Shown in pieces: positions 48,231-61,711 of a stretch of 64,000 nt of DNA. The translations under genes and the position numbers were made by a program. The notes below the pieces were generated by a model, which was not told the DNA's origin, did not search any database, and was given only the letters and a program-made list of their open reading frames with translations. The stretch is from Strigops habroptila. Its lineage: Eukaryota; Chordata; Aves; Psittaciformes; Psittacidae. The stretch's first letter is position 1, and every line of letters starts with the position of its first letter. Location of the stretch: the NCBI RefSeq assembly GCF_004027225.2, contig NC_044277.2, positions 140,611,057 to 140,675,056 of the forward strand. The letters run 5' to 3'.

Positions 48231-51200
48231 ACCACCATGAATTTGGGATTCTTACTATACAATATTCATGTCTCTGTGGGGGTGTGTATTATTATGCCAC
48301 TAATCTGTTTAACACAAGTAAACACCAGTATCTGAAGATGAGGATGTGTACCTGAAGACAGAGCTGACAAAACATACTCACATGTGCAAACAGGAATCTC
48401 GTGAATAAAGCTAAGCTTGGGTTATTTGCACAAATAAGGTTTTATTTTTTTCTTCCCCAGCAGAGCTGACATAAAAGTACTCCCGTCATCATCACAGCCC
48501 CCTGCAATGTTAACATTGAATTTTTCTGTGTGTGCATGCGTGCAGGCAGCTTTTGTTAGCGTTTGTCTACAAAATTATAATAGGTGTCTTTCCTTGTGCA
48601 CTGGCTTGTGTGATAGCAGTTTAAAAGACAAAACCAAGCCCTGTCTTTAATATAGTGTTATCAGAGGCATCTCTCTTGGGGAGGTGTTGTGGCCATCTAG
48701 CAGACACCTAGATGAGATATGTGCTTCTTTGGAGAGATATTGCCACAAAGCTTTGAGAGAAAGAATGGATGCCTAGCTAATAGATGCGCATAATTACTAA
48801 TCTGCGATGCTCCTTAATGGGAGATTTTGACAGGCAGTTTTGAGAGGTATCATAAAGACATGCAGTAGTGCTGCTGAGTTTGTGACTCATTCCCCTGGAA
48901 TCCTCCAAGCTTAACTTTTATTAGCTATGTTTTTTTCCCCCTTCAACAAATATTTGGAGATCCCAGCCCATCGCTGTCCTCCCTCAGGAAGAAGCATGTC
49001 AGAACAGAAACGTGCATCCCAGTTTCCCTTGTCTGCATATGCTGGGCACAGGCGCTGCATCACAACCACGCAGGGATGCTTTTAGTGGAGGGGAACACCA
49101 CTCCTGCTGTAAGAGAGGTTCACGTGAAGAGGGCACTACATAAATGAGATGGAGTTACCTGTATGGAAAACCAATTCCTACCTAAGGTGAAAAATTTAAG
49201 GGGGATTAAAGGGTGTGTTTAAGGGGAATTTAAGGGTGTTGCCACAGAAAGACATCTTGGGAGACCAATCACCCTAACTCAAAGTAGGAGGGACCATGTT
49301 TTGCTCTCAATACTGGAGCTGCAAAACCATACATACCAGTTGGGTATAATGGAAAAGACTCGAAACTCTGAGGCAAGTACTGGCCATATGTCCCTGTGCC
49401 CTTCCTCTGCATCCCTGAATGCCAGCACAGGTGAGGGCAAGATTTCTGATTCTTGCTATTCCTGTCCTGGAGAGGCAGGGTGGCCTGATTCACCGCTCAG
49501 CTGGTTTTGCTCCTGTGATTTCAGGGGACAGCCTAGATGCGCTGCAGGGAGTTAACCCTCACCATCCTTCCCACATGGTTCTGTTGTGTAGTATTGGAAG
49601 AATCCACTATGACAACACATCTTGCTGCGAGTGAGAACAATCAGCACAAAGCACAAAAAGTCCAAGCCCTGCTTGCAGGCTGGTTTGAGTGTTCTAAAGC
49701 AACGTACCTTTGGCTTTTGTCCCTGTCTTTCCTTTGCATTTCCGTCACACCTGGCCACCCTTGCAGGAGGTGACTCTTCTTTCTAAAATCCCTTATTTGC
49801 CTCACTGTCCATCCAACATCAAAGCATCCTGATGCTTTGAACAAGCAACCCAGAAGCTCCCGTCTTAACAGAGCAAAACATGACTTTGAAGAAGCTCGGG
49901 AGACCACGTGTGTGACAGGTTAATGTGGACTATTTTTGAAGGTGAAATGGAGATGCTGAGATCTGAGGGCAGCAAGTGGCACTCTCCCAACCACAGTTCG
50001 TGATGAAAAGGCCACTGAGTGACTGCAGCATATCGGGAGCCCTGTCATGCACTGCAAACATATTTTGAAAGGTTCTATAAACAAATCCAAAGGAGGTTAT
50101 TAAATTCACCATTCTGTGTACAGAAGGCATAAAAAAATGTTGTAAATCGGGTAAGTAAATAGAAGTCTAACTGCAAATAATAAAACTACATAAATAATAC
50201 AAGAATGATGACTAGATTGCTGTATTTTGAGTGGATTTGAGGCAGATGTGAAACAGGTGGTAATTATTTGCTACAGAGTAACTGCAATTTACTTGAATTA
50301 ACTGCATAATACATTTTGTCCACAAATCCATGTATAAACGCAATGTTTTCTGAACTTCTTTAGGGGGAAAAAAATCAGTAGCGAATCAAGTTGCATTTTA
50401 CCACAGCAGTTGCATTTTTTAATCCTCCATAAAATGCAAACATTCAGGCAGACCTCTGAGGTTAGGCAAGCTGCTGGAGGGGGGCAAAGACGAGGAGCTC
50501 CGGGCAGAAAATGTGCACTGGCTCCACGCAAGACCTCCCTTCCTGCTGGCTTCAGCCCAAATGCCAACAAGGAGGACCACGACATGTCTCCTGCTGCTGC
50601 ACCCTGGAATTCCACCCTGAGCATCAATGTGGGCCATGCAACGGGCTTGCATCCCTGCGGCTCTATTTCTCGTCATGGATGTACCTACATCTCTCTTGGT
50701 TTCAGGCACATAAACTAATTACGGCGATGTTCCAGTGGAAACTTCCTCTTCGATTTGGCATGCTGCTCTTTCAGCACAGAACGATGAAAAATCTTAATTT
50801 GCTTCAGACGAGCCTGTTAGCTGTATTAATAAATTAAAATGCTGAAATAAGAAGAGCAGCGCCTGAAACTCCACCAGCAAAAGCAGCATTAAGCAAAAAT
50901 ATTAAAATACCATGCAAGGCATGTATTTGCTATATTTAGCTTCCTGCCCTACAGAATGATAATCCTAAAGTGGAATGAAAAACGTGCTGAATCACTACAT
51001 CTAAAAAAATGTATTCTTCTTCGAGCAAAACGTACGAGCCACGTAAAACTGAATCTGAGTGCTTTTCCCTACATTAAAATACTTATTGAATGAAAAGTGA
51101 TTAAATTCCCTTGTCAAGGAGGATGCTGACTTAGACATCGCTCTTTTCTTAAAAATATAACCTAAATTTACAACCAACCTTGCAACCCAGATAGTAATTA

Positions 51201-51587
51201 TGTGCATTTAAAATGCAAGCTGGGACAGCTGGTTATACAAAAACATTCACAAGCAAATAGCCTTCAGAAGACCACTGTGCTACCTTGTCTTCACGGACAC
51301 TTAGGTCCTATACAGTAACCAATTTTATGAAATACAGTATGTCTGTTAACCAACAGAACTGAACTCTTCAGTTGCTTAGTAACTAATCCAATCCAAGGAG
51401 GAAATAAAAATAGCATACATAATTTTAGAACCTTTAGGACCTTTGCCAAGCAAAATATTCTCACTAGCAGCAGTCAGGTTTGTGATTCGAATGGGTTAGC
51501 TTAATAGAATAGATTCTATTTGTTTTATGTAGATAAATGGTCCTTACTTTTCAAATCTGATTAATGACGTATCCGGACCATTAGGTC

Positions 51588-51687
51588 NNNNNNNNNNNNN
51601 NNNNNNNNNNNNNNNNNNNNNNNNNNNNNNNNNNNNNNNNNNNNNNNNNNNNNNNNNNNNNNNNNNNNNNNNNNNNNNNNNNNNNNN
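51588..51687. other. Assembly gap of exactly 100 N
   Basis: One hundred undetermined bases, the conventional size for a gap of unknown length between joined contigs. The sequence right of it begins inside the block already seen from 29322, so the contigs on either side overlap in content instead of abutting. Confidence 0.99.
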
Positions 51688-54600
51688 TAAAGGAGAACAA
51701 AACCTTGTTTCCCATTTCAGTGAGAACGTGCTGATTGACAGCAGAGTTGCAGAGATATTTCTCCTCCCGGCTTGGGCTGCAAGACCCAAAGCAATCTCAG
51801 GGAGAAGAGGGATGAGAGGGTAAAGGGGTAGTAAAGAAATGGGTCCTGCTGTGGACAGGCACTGCCTGACAGCAGATACTCTCAGTCTGTGCAGAACTGA
51901 TGGGTACACATCTGACCCTGTTCCACTCATCCCTTTCAAACCAGTGAACACAAGCCACATCCCTCTGAGTGGTTAACACAAAGCCCTCGGTGGCTTTTTG
52001 AGAGCCCATCAGCAACTTTTCCTACAATAGCTCTGCTTCAAGACTACTGCTTGGGGAAAGTGGCATCTCACTGCCACCACTCTCCCGATTCCTGCTGGAC
52101 ACCACTGGTGCTCTGCAGGCAAGGACACAGCCCTCCTTCCTCCTGTGCTGTGCCTGCATTCATTCTTTCCCTGAGTGTTTGCATCATGGTGTACGCCACT
52201 GTCAAATGCAATTACTGATCTGTAATCAGTAAGGAGGGGAAGAGTAGGCAGATTGCTTGCTGCAGTGAGATGACCGCCCTGGTGACCGCAGGAGTGGTGG
52301 TGGATGCCATTTGTCCCTATGTTAGCAGGTTTTTGCCACAACATCCCACAGTATCCTCGTAGCCAAGCTGGCAAGGTGTGGTTTGGTTGTTAGGGGTCAG
52401 TTCTGCAGCTGGTACAGTTTAATATTTTTACCAGTGTGCTGGGCAGGGGGACAACACACCTATGACAAGTTCCTGGTGGCACTCTGAAGCCATCAATCTT
52501 TGCAGGTCCCAGCTCAGCCACCTCCACTGCCCTGCACCACTGGTGATGCCTTGGTGAAGCCCTAAAGAGGCCAAAGCCAGGAACATCCCTGCAGGCCCCA
52601 CTGGTCACTGCTGTGGCTCCACAGAGGGGCTGGAGGGTGTGAAAACCCCACCCAGTAAAAGAGGAAAAAAGCCATGGGATTGTTTCCCTAAACCCAGCTA
52701 TAATAAGCGGAGCTGAATGAAATGTGCTGGGTGAGTGCATCTTGTGTGCGGCTGTTTCTAGGGGAGTGATTTTTTTCTTTTTGCTTTTAATTAGATAGGC
52801 TTAAATTAGCAGCATCTACTGTTGATATTCCTCTGTGAACAGCTAAAACACTTTCAATCAGCAGCCTTATTAACATGCAAAAAAGTGATTTGTTTTGATT
52901 TCAATCTGGAAGGGTTTTTTCCCCCCCGAGTTTCCATTTCGGTATCTTCTGCTGTAAATGAAGGTGAAATTGCTGTGTCGTGGCCATATAAGAGAGCTCA
53001 GATTATCTGGGGAAAGAGGGAAGGCTTGATGGAGAGTTTCAGAAACTCCCATCTGGGTTGGTATTTGCTCTGCTGTATACAACGCCCTGCTGTGGGACAG
53101 CAGGAGACTCACCTGCGCTGCTGTGCTCCCTCACAGGGTAATTAAAATTAATACAATCTAACTCTTTTGCTTCCCTGGGCAAAAGGCACTGGGATTTTTG
53201 TCAGCTATCTCCTCCCCTCCCAACCTACAGTTCTGGACAAGAGGAAGGTACAAAGTTTTTTATTCCTTAATTCCTGAATCAATTCATCAGTATATTTCCA
53301 TTACTGTATTCATACTGCAGATGCCTGGTGCTGGCCTGTGTGTAGAAATATGTCCCTAAAGAGCCTCATGCATTGTGGAGGGTTTCATTGGGTCTTGCTA
53401 AGAATGTCAGGTCCAAGGTCTGTTTCCTTGCTGTGAAGTTTTTGTGCTGATGTGGCAGCAACTTACTTTGTTCACATCTTTAAACTGTAAGACTTTAGAG
53501 AGGGGCAGGTATCAAGACGGAAACTGGGGCAAAATGGTAAAGTCGGTGGCTAAGGACTAGTTTTGGGCTGTAGAGCCCAAAGGTCTCCTACTCACCTTGG
53601 CACAGCAAGAGAGGTAGGAGGAGAGAGCCATGCCTGCCCACTCTGCATCCTTGCAGAGGAGACTCAGGCACCCAGCCCCCTTCCACTGTGGTGCAGGGGG
53701 AGGCCACTGTGGGCAGAAGTTTTGCTTTCCCACACTTAATGCTAATTTTTGTAGGAAAATGTTCATTTTTAAATAGTTTGAATTTCTCCCCCCCCCCCGA
53801 AAAAAATCCCAGTTTGTCACTGTTAATCTGGGTTATGTTCAATAACAGAGTGTCTGACTTTTTCAGTTAAGATGTTTCCAAATATGGATCTTTCCCTCTA
53901 TAAACATGTGGGGAAACGTCAAATTTTTTCCTGACCAGATCTAACTGAGACTTGGTGGACTCCAGTCATGTGCTTAAATCAGAAGAAGAGACTCGATTCT
54001 TCAGATGTAGGTTAAACTGATTCATGTTGGGTCTGAACTGAGCAGATTGTGAAAAGCAGTGATTTACACAGTGTACATCACCTGGTCTGGTACTATTTGC
54101 CTTAGGCCAGTTGCATAGTTACAAGTGTTGAGTAACAGGATGTTATCTGATGTTCATACCACATCCCCAGCCAGGTACACCTCCCGGGCAGAGACATGGG
54201 GATATAAACTGAAGAAAATAAAAGATGTTTTCTCATAATAGAGTCAGAAATGGACCTTAGTGGGGGGCAAAGTCCCCATGCTTCCCAAGCAAGGGGTGAT
54301 GCCTTCCACAAGGGGAGCTGCCTGTGAGGCCACGAGCCAGGCAGAAAGTCAATCACTGAAGTGGGGTTTTGAGAAACCTGGAGATAGGACTGATGGGGAG
54401 ACAGATGGACTGATGGACAGATGGACAGAGGCTGTGGGATCAGCACGGGGTGCTATAGGCCTGGCTGTGGTCTGTGCTCAGGGACCACTTAATCTTCAAA
54501 AAGCCTTTGAAGAAAGGGACTTGGATTCCCCAACTACTGCCCTAAAGAGGAAGAGTTTTGTGATTGAGGGGGATAACAGCAATGCCTCTGAATGACATTT

Positions 54601-57600
54601 GCTTTGGTGGGTTGGAAGGGCAGACTTCTGATGTGTGTTTTCAGCGTGCCTTTCTTCAACTGCAATTCCCCCTGTCTCCGGGGAATTGGAGCCCTGTGTG
54701 TCCCCGGAAATTAAAACACAAACTGGCTTCAGTGGTATTTCCTGAAATGCGTTTTCATCTCATTGAATCTGTCCTAACAGCAGCCCCGAAGCATCGAAGA
54801 TTTCATTTTCATCTAGTAGTGATCAAAAGCAACATCAGCAAGGAATAAATACACAAAGCCCTGCTGCGGGGATATTAATTCACATGACAAGGCAGTGTGG
54901 TTTGCTTTATTAAAAAGAAAGCTCATGTGAGCGTTTTCTTGGTCACTGAGTGTTTCAGTCACTGCGAACATCTGTATTTTGCAATCTGGTATTTTTCAGG
55001 GTCTTGGCTTTGAGGCAATAAAGTCTTCAGCTCCTGAGAATGAAGCTGCGGCCCTGGTGAAGGTGCCTGAATCTGTGACATGCCTGGGGCACAGGCAGCC
55101 AAGGACAGGGGCTGAGTGGGGATGCTGGAAGTATCCGTGTTGATGGTGTTTGGCTATTGGAAATCTGCTCGCTCATCCTGGCATGGATGGGGAGACTTTT
55201 TGGTGAACGCTTCCCTTTTCCCCAGTACAAATATAGCCACATTACAAAGGCAAAAAAAAAAACCCCAACCCCTACTAGGTGGGCTGTCTTTCACATGGGT
55301 TAAAGCAAGCCAACTCCACCTAAAGCCCAGGACTGAGCCACCTGTTGCAGAGCAGGGCATGGAGAGCTCATTTGGCTGCCTTGGCCCTGGGATTATTCTC
55401 GCCTCAGCACCAGGGCATGCACCACCTCTCACTGCACGCATTGCCAGGGCAGGGGGATTTCTAGGTTTCTTTTCCCTGACAGCAGACACTTCTCCCCCAT
55501 GACAGGATGAGTGATGCTGTTCACTTGGCCGTTGGGAGCAGTCACCAGCTCTGTTTCCCTTCCCTTGACACTGAGCAGCAAAGGCATTGCCATTTTGAAT
55601 TCAAGGCTTGAAGACAGCATGCTTTTAATTCAAGTAATAACACTAGAAGGGCTTTTTCAGCAAAGCAGCCACCAGAATGTGATTCGCTGCTTTGGGGTTT
55701 AGACTAGCTGAAAGTGGGAAGAGATCAAAAGCCACTCGTGAAGGAAAAGAGCTGCTGCTTCTCACTACAGAGTTATCACACACTTGTGGCTGATGTGGGA
55801 GATGCTGCCATTGGTCTCTCTGGAGGTCCCTATGGTAGAACAACAACAGAAGTTTATTACAACAATAAAATAGTAAACTAGATGTTTTGAAATCTAGCGA
55901 AGAGAAAGGTTATGGAGTGCAGAACTACTTTCCCTGGAAATACCCTGCGGATGGAAATACCAGCAGTTCCTGATGCCATGTGGATTTTTATTCTCCAGGA
56001 GGCATTTGCAACGCATCTTCAGAGTTGGGGGTTAAGTGCTGGCTGTTACTATGGAAAACAGTATTTTTACATCATAAAAAAAATAGTCACATAAAACCAC
56101 TAGAGGTTGTCTAAAGCCTTTTGCCATTTGGCAAGGAATAGGGCTGTCAGGCATACAGGGAGAACAGTGCCTTTTCCTGCTTTATCAGCTTTCTTGTTTA
56201 TTATTTTATTATCCTTTATCACCTTAGGATGGTGGGGCACCTGCTCCTGTTTCAGCCATTTGGGGAAGGCTTTGGGAGGGAGCTGCTGGGTGGGTGCCCA
56301 TCACTACCCCCCTCCCACAGACATGTTGCCTCAGCAGGGTGAGGTAAAACCACCCCAAAGTGCTGCCTCCTCAGACCTCCACCAGGTCCGGTGTCTCTGT
56401 GGCAGGGAAATTCAGCCACAGCTTTGGAAATGAAATGCAGTTTGTAGTGTTAGCAGCCGCTTCAGTCCACAGCTTGCTGTTCACACGCAGGAGCTGCTGG
56501 CTCTCCTGGACAGCCCAGGGAGGGACGTGTGCTATACATTCCCCAAATGGCAGGGAGACCAGGGTGGAAAGAGTTCCAAGTGTGAGACCCCTGTGCAAAG
56601 GAAGGAATTAAAACACAGGTTTAGTCATTCTTAATAACCATGCCACTAAAAGCATATGGAGCACAAACGCTATTTGGATATTGAGTTTTTGACACATGCC
56701 AAAGAGTTCTCCTCTAGAATTGGGTTTTTCTTCTTAAAACTGTCAGAATTTTTAGTTGAATCAGGGAGATGCCACACACTCAAATACTAATACAGACCTC
56801 GGGTCTCTTCCCAGTTCTGCTTTTTTGCGCTTGCCTCCACCCAGGAATGAACCAGCTGTCCCGAGCCCCTGCCCTAGACTCTGTGGACAGAGCAGTGGGG
56901 GGCACAAAGCTGCAGAGCTATGGGGTGGGCACCACCCATCACAGCCTCCTTCCCAGCACCCAGCACAGTGCCTGTGTCCCCCTGAGAGCAGTTTTCCTGG
57001 CATGAAGCAGGCATCAGAGAGCAGCTGGCTGGGCTGTTCTGCTGGTCTCTGTGGCAGTGAGAGCTGCGTGCGTTAAAGCTTGCATGCGTGGACAGCTCTT
57101 TCCTGCTAATGCATGGTTGAGGGACCAGATCTAACCAAATACAATTGTAAAAATTCATTTATTGAGGCACATGTGGTTAGTCTTGTTAAAGAACAGATGC
57201 AACTGTTCATCAAAGAAGCATTTATAACTTTTATAATGTCCTATATACATAAGATGGAGTATGGCACAGTGAAGTCTCCACTGCTTTGGCTTTTAAGCAG
57301 AGAGAATCTCCTTTGAGGATGGGTTTATAAAACTTCTCTGAGTAGTTCATATACTCTTGAGACACTGTTTACTCTCTTCTGTTATTTCTATCAACCTTTG
57401 AGTGGAATGGTTCTTTAGCTTTGCTTTGTGATTTTATGCTGTTTGTGGTGCCACTTCATTGCACAATAGGGATATTTTCGGCCCCTTTTACATGCATGTT
57501 TGAGACCTGACTACTGGGAGGACTCTGATTTTCTAAAAAATACATATCTAATATATACACTTGCATTTGTGAACTGTAAAAATCACTGTCAATCATTTAC

Positions 57601-59337
57601 TACAGGGTGACAAAGCTGGGCATCACCAGGCATGCCACACTGCAATCGCCTTGTGGCAATGCACACAGGGCTATGGAAATCAAATGCTGAGGGACCACGG
57701 TGTCTCTGCTGCTCAAGACCTACGTTTCACAGCTGCTTCACCCACAGCGAGATCATGTCCACTCGGTGCCATCAGCTGAGTGGTGCTTGCCCTCCAGCTC
57801 GTGGCTTTGTCATGTCGTTGCTTGCTGATGCTGGTGCTGCTGGTGGATGTGTGGCTGTGGTGAGGCAGACCAGCCTCATGGCCTCAATGCCTGCTTCAGG
57901 AATGCCGTCCCCTTCCCTCCCAACTCCTTTTTGTTTGTTCATTTTGCCTTTTTTTCCTGCTTTCCTGCTTTCTTTGCCACCGGCCATCTTTTTTGCCACG
58001 TGCTGGATAAAGCACAAGTCCCACAGATATGATTTCAAAGTACCAAGCACAGAATAAACAGGAGTTTCATAGCTTTTTTAATCTGATCAGCCTTCCTATC
58101 CAAATCCTACTTTGGTTTTTAAAGCAGAGGCTGTGAACAAGCCCCCTTTCTTCCTCCTCAGTGTCACCTCTTGCACACTGTGCTGTGATGCCTGAAGACT
58201 GCTTCTGTATTTTTCTCCCTCATGTTGAGGTGCTTTTATAGCACTGAAATAAAACCTGACTCAGGTTTGTGGGTACCAAAATTCAGTCCCACCTACTGTT
58301 TGCCTTGCAATGCTGCCTGAAATATCATTTTTAATTTCATATTAGTTATTTGCCAAGAGGAAAATAAAAGAGATGAAAAGGAAACCGGTTAATGGCCTGT
58401 TTCATGGGGAACACCACGATAACAAAGCAGTGTGCGGGCAAACACGGAAAGTGAGAGATGCTGAGCCCTACTGTGCCTGTCAGCATGGCTTCTGCGTGCA
58501 GGGGAGAAGAGAGCAAAATTTACAAGGATGCTACTCTCTGAAGTGCTGCATGCACTGCTGGTGAGCCTGGGAAGGAAACAAAGACAGCCATTCAAAGTCA
58601 TTGAAGAACAGCCGTAGTACTAAGTGGCTGCGCTGAGAAAATAAACCCATCAGATTTAGATTTTAAAGGGTTCAAGGGTGAAATGAAATATTATTTTGCT
58701 TAAATACAGAAAGCACTTTCATTAAAAACAAGTCTCACAGGAGATCACAGCCCAGCATTTCAGCTTTGATAGACTTTGCTCTTTTTTTCCCCACCGCTGA
58801 GCACAGTGTTTTATTAAGATTATAAAATTAGGCCTTTCAGCAATTCTAATAGGGTATTTTTTGACATAAACTACCATTTTTTATAATAGTACACAAGCAG
58901 GAGAAACGATCTGGGAAGCACTGGAAAGCTCTCCCAGTGTACCCATAGGCTGCATGGGCACCTCATTTTGGGGGCTACCGACAAACCCAGCGAGCTCCTG
59001 TTTTTTCCAGCTCAGCAGCCAGAACTGGGGCTGACATGAACATGAACTGTAGGAGCTTATTTAACACTCAGGCAAATTTAAAACCCATACTGAACTATTT
59101 ATTTTGTGTATTCGCCTTTCACTGCACCACATGCTAACATCGAGTACTTCTAACTGCTGGAAGGAACAAACAGAAATTGCTGCCATCACCTGAAGGTGAA
59201 AGTCGGCTGTTCAGCCTGTGATGCACTTCATGAGATGACACCATCAGACTCCTTAATGACAAGCAGGGGTGCTTGATTTTCAGTAGCAGTGCTACATCAT
59301 GGCATGGAAAATAGCTTGGAAATTGCTTTAGAAGAGC

Positions 59338-59485
59338 ATAAATTGGGATGCCCCATCCCTGGAAGTGTTCAAGGCCAGGCTGGATGGAGCTTTGAGCAAC
59401 CTGGTCTAGTGGCAGGGGGTTGGAACAAGATGAGCTTTAAAATCCCTTCCAACCCAAACCACTCTATGGTTCTATGAGTCTATGA
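59338..59485 (+). mobile_element. CR1 LINE 3' fragment (second copy of the one at 36955)
   Basis: Identical to the CR1 fragment in copy 1 at an offset of 22383. It is part of the duplicated block and not an independent insertion. Confidence 0.95.
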
Positions 59486-61464
59486 TAAAGTGTGATGGGT
59501 TCAAGTTAGAAACAGGGAGTACAATAAATGCCCCAAAGGTACCTCTGAAGCGTGATGTTCCTGAGAAATTCTTTAACAAAGGGAACTGAGAATGATCTGC
59601 CTCCACGTATCATACTTGGAGAAGCATGGGGATAGTCTATTAGGTCACCCTGCAGCGGATATTAAGCATTAACCTATTTCAAATGTTATGTGTATTTACC
59701 CACAGAAACTGAATAGGTCAAACAGGTTTCTGGCTCACAACAGAAGACGAAACAGTGTCTTGTTCTGTATGTGAATAGCTGCTCATGTAAATCAGGGGGT
59801 ATGTGTGTGCAAGGATTATTGGGACTGTTTTGTTGTTGCCTCCTATTTCTAAAGAATATGTTACCCCATGAAACAAACCCTGGAGTGAAAGGTATCGAGC
59901 TTTAGAACAAGGTTACAATGAACAATGAGACTACCACAGAGAACACACAGTTTGTGTTTTTGCAGAAAACAAGTTTAATAAAACAGACTTTTTGTATGTT
60001 GGGTTGACAAATTCATACTCCTCCTTACCATAGTGCCCGAACTAGAAACAAGGTCTTGCTTGTCCTCTGCTCAATGAAAAAAAGCCAATGCTAGCCTGCA
60101 TCAACAGGTTGTCCTCTCCTAATGTACGTGTGAGCCTCCCATACATCTCTTAACATTCTTCATGGTGTTGGTTGTGTACTTTTTGCTACGAAAGGAATGT
60201 AGGGTTACTTCTGTAGGAAGCCCACATGAACAGAAATATTAGGATGTGTCTAATGAAACCACATTTGTCTCCTTTCATTTGCATTCCCATGCTACTGCTG
60301 ATCTTGTATATGCCCTGGCTCTCTCCTATGTTTATTTCCCTGCCAGTAATCATACATCCAGGATGCTATTTAAGTAATTTCTACTGCCACCTTCAATCAA
60401 TCAGATGAGTTAGGATGACGAAGAAAACTTTCAAGAAATACCTCATCAGTCCAGCGTTACCTTGATCGTTTGATCTCTGCGTTTCTCCTCTTTGCTTTAC
60501 ACATCCAGTGTTCTATGTCATACAAGAAAACAGCCAGCTAACACCTAAGAGCATACAGCCAGTCTATCTTGGGGTTTGGGAGGAAGGGAAAACCCACCAG
60601 AGAAAAACCCACCTTGAGTCCAAGAGCAGATGGCTGCTTTCAGAAATCAAAACTGAACAGCATTTTGGTTTGGCTTAAGCCAAGGGACTGTACACGGCCA
60701 CCAGCTTTGTGCTGACCTCCATGAACACGACACAGTTTTTGGGTGGAAAGCACTCTGCCATGACCTGCTCCCCTCAAACTAACATCACACTGGCGTTATT
60801 GTACAAGGGAGGAGGCAGGGAATAGCCTGCACTTCAGACCTGAAACACATGGCACATGTTACAGGGCCACTGTAGACAGGGTTGTTTTGAGCACGCTTTG
60901 CTGTCTCTTTACGCCCAGTAATTTCTGATGGGTTGCTTAAGCAATGCAAAATCAAACGTTTTCTCTATTTTAAGGACAGCAGCTATTGGTTCCACTTCTG
61001 GATAGCTCCACCGTTTATTTTTGGCGCTTTTTCATTCATCGCAATACACCTAGGGCTGCTTTAGTGTCACTTTAAGGAGTCTGGCGTCTTTCCTGGTATG
61101 TACTGCATCTTTTACAGAGAACTTGTCATCATGTGTCTAGGCAGAGAAGGATCAGAACTAGTCACAGGCAAGAACCACAGACACAACTGTCATAGAGAAC
61201 TACACATGGATAATGCAGAAGCTTTTTTTAACTATTTGCCGTGGCTTAATAACAGTTACCTGTTCCTTAATATCCACATGGCATGCAAACAGGCAGCGAT
61301 CGTGTTGCTGACAGCACTGCCCTGTGCCTGCTGAAGCACTGCTCTGCACTGCACAGCAAGGTAAGGTCTTGGGGCCAGACCCACAGAGATATTTAGGGGC
61401 CTAACTTCTATTTCAGACTTCAGTGGGAGGCTGGTGCCTAAATAGGAGTTGAGCACCTGATTAC

Positions 61465-61711
61465 CTTTGCAGGTCTGGGCTTGGGTGGAGGCAGCCCGGA
61501 GTGCTGCACATTCTGCGGGAAGCTCCGCTGCTCTCCGGCCGGCGGTTGAACCGTGGTACGGTGCAACCCTGGTGTTGTGAAGTAGCCGTTCTCTGACTGG
61601 TGACGGCCTGATTCACAACACCAGCTGCTGCACGGCACCCGAGGGGGGCCCCCAGCCGGGCTCCTCTGCACTCAGCCCTCCGCCGGGATCCATCTTCCAT
61701 ACTGCTGTGTG
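61465..61711 (-). CDS. Candidate coding exon (copy 2), with one extra G
   Basis: Same acceptor and donor as 39082-39327, but the exon is 247 bp because a G run on the plus strand has six G instead of five (61642-61647). The frame beginning MDPGGG now meets a stop soon after the run. The frame beginning MEDGSRRRAEC stays open to the donor instead. At most one version can be right, and neither encodes a protein I recognise. Confidence 0.3.

Larger units (their letters stand above)
41617..51587. other. Non-coding region up to the contig end
   Basis: About 10 kb seen once in this window, with no exon I can support. It holds A/C-rich tracts at 47583-47690 and 48178-48230 and a C-rich run near 41830. 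The AT-rich stretch at 42520-42730 is dense in SOX-, forkhead- and homeodomain-like motifs. The longest open frames (for example minus strand 43831-43382) lack an ATG start and any family resemblance. Confidence 0.5.
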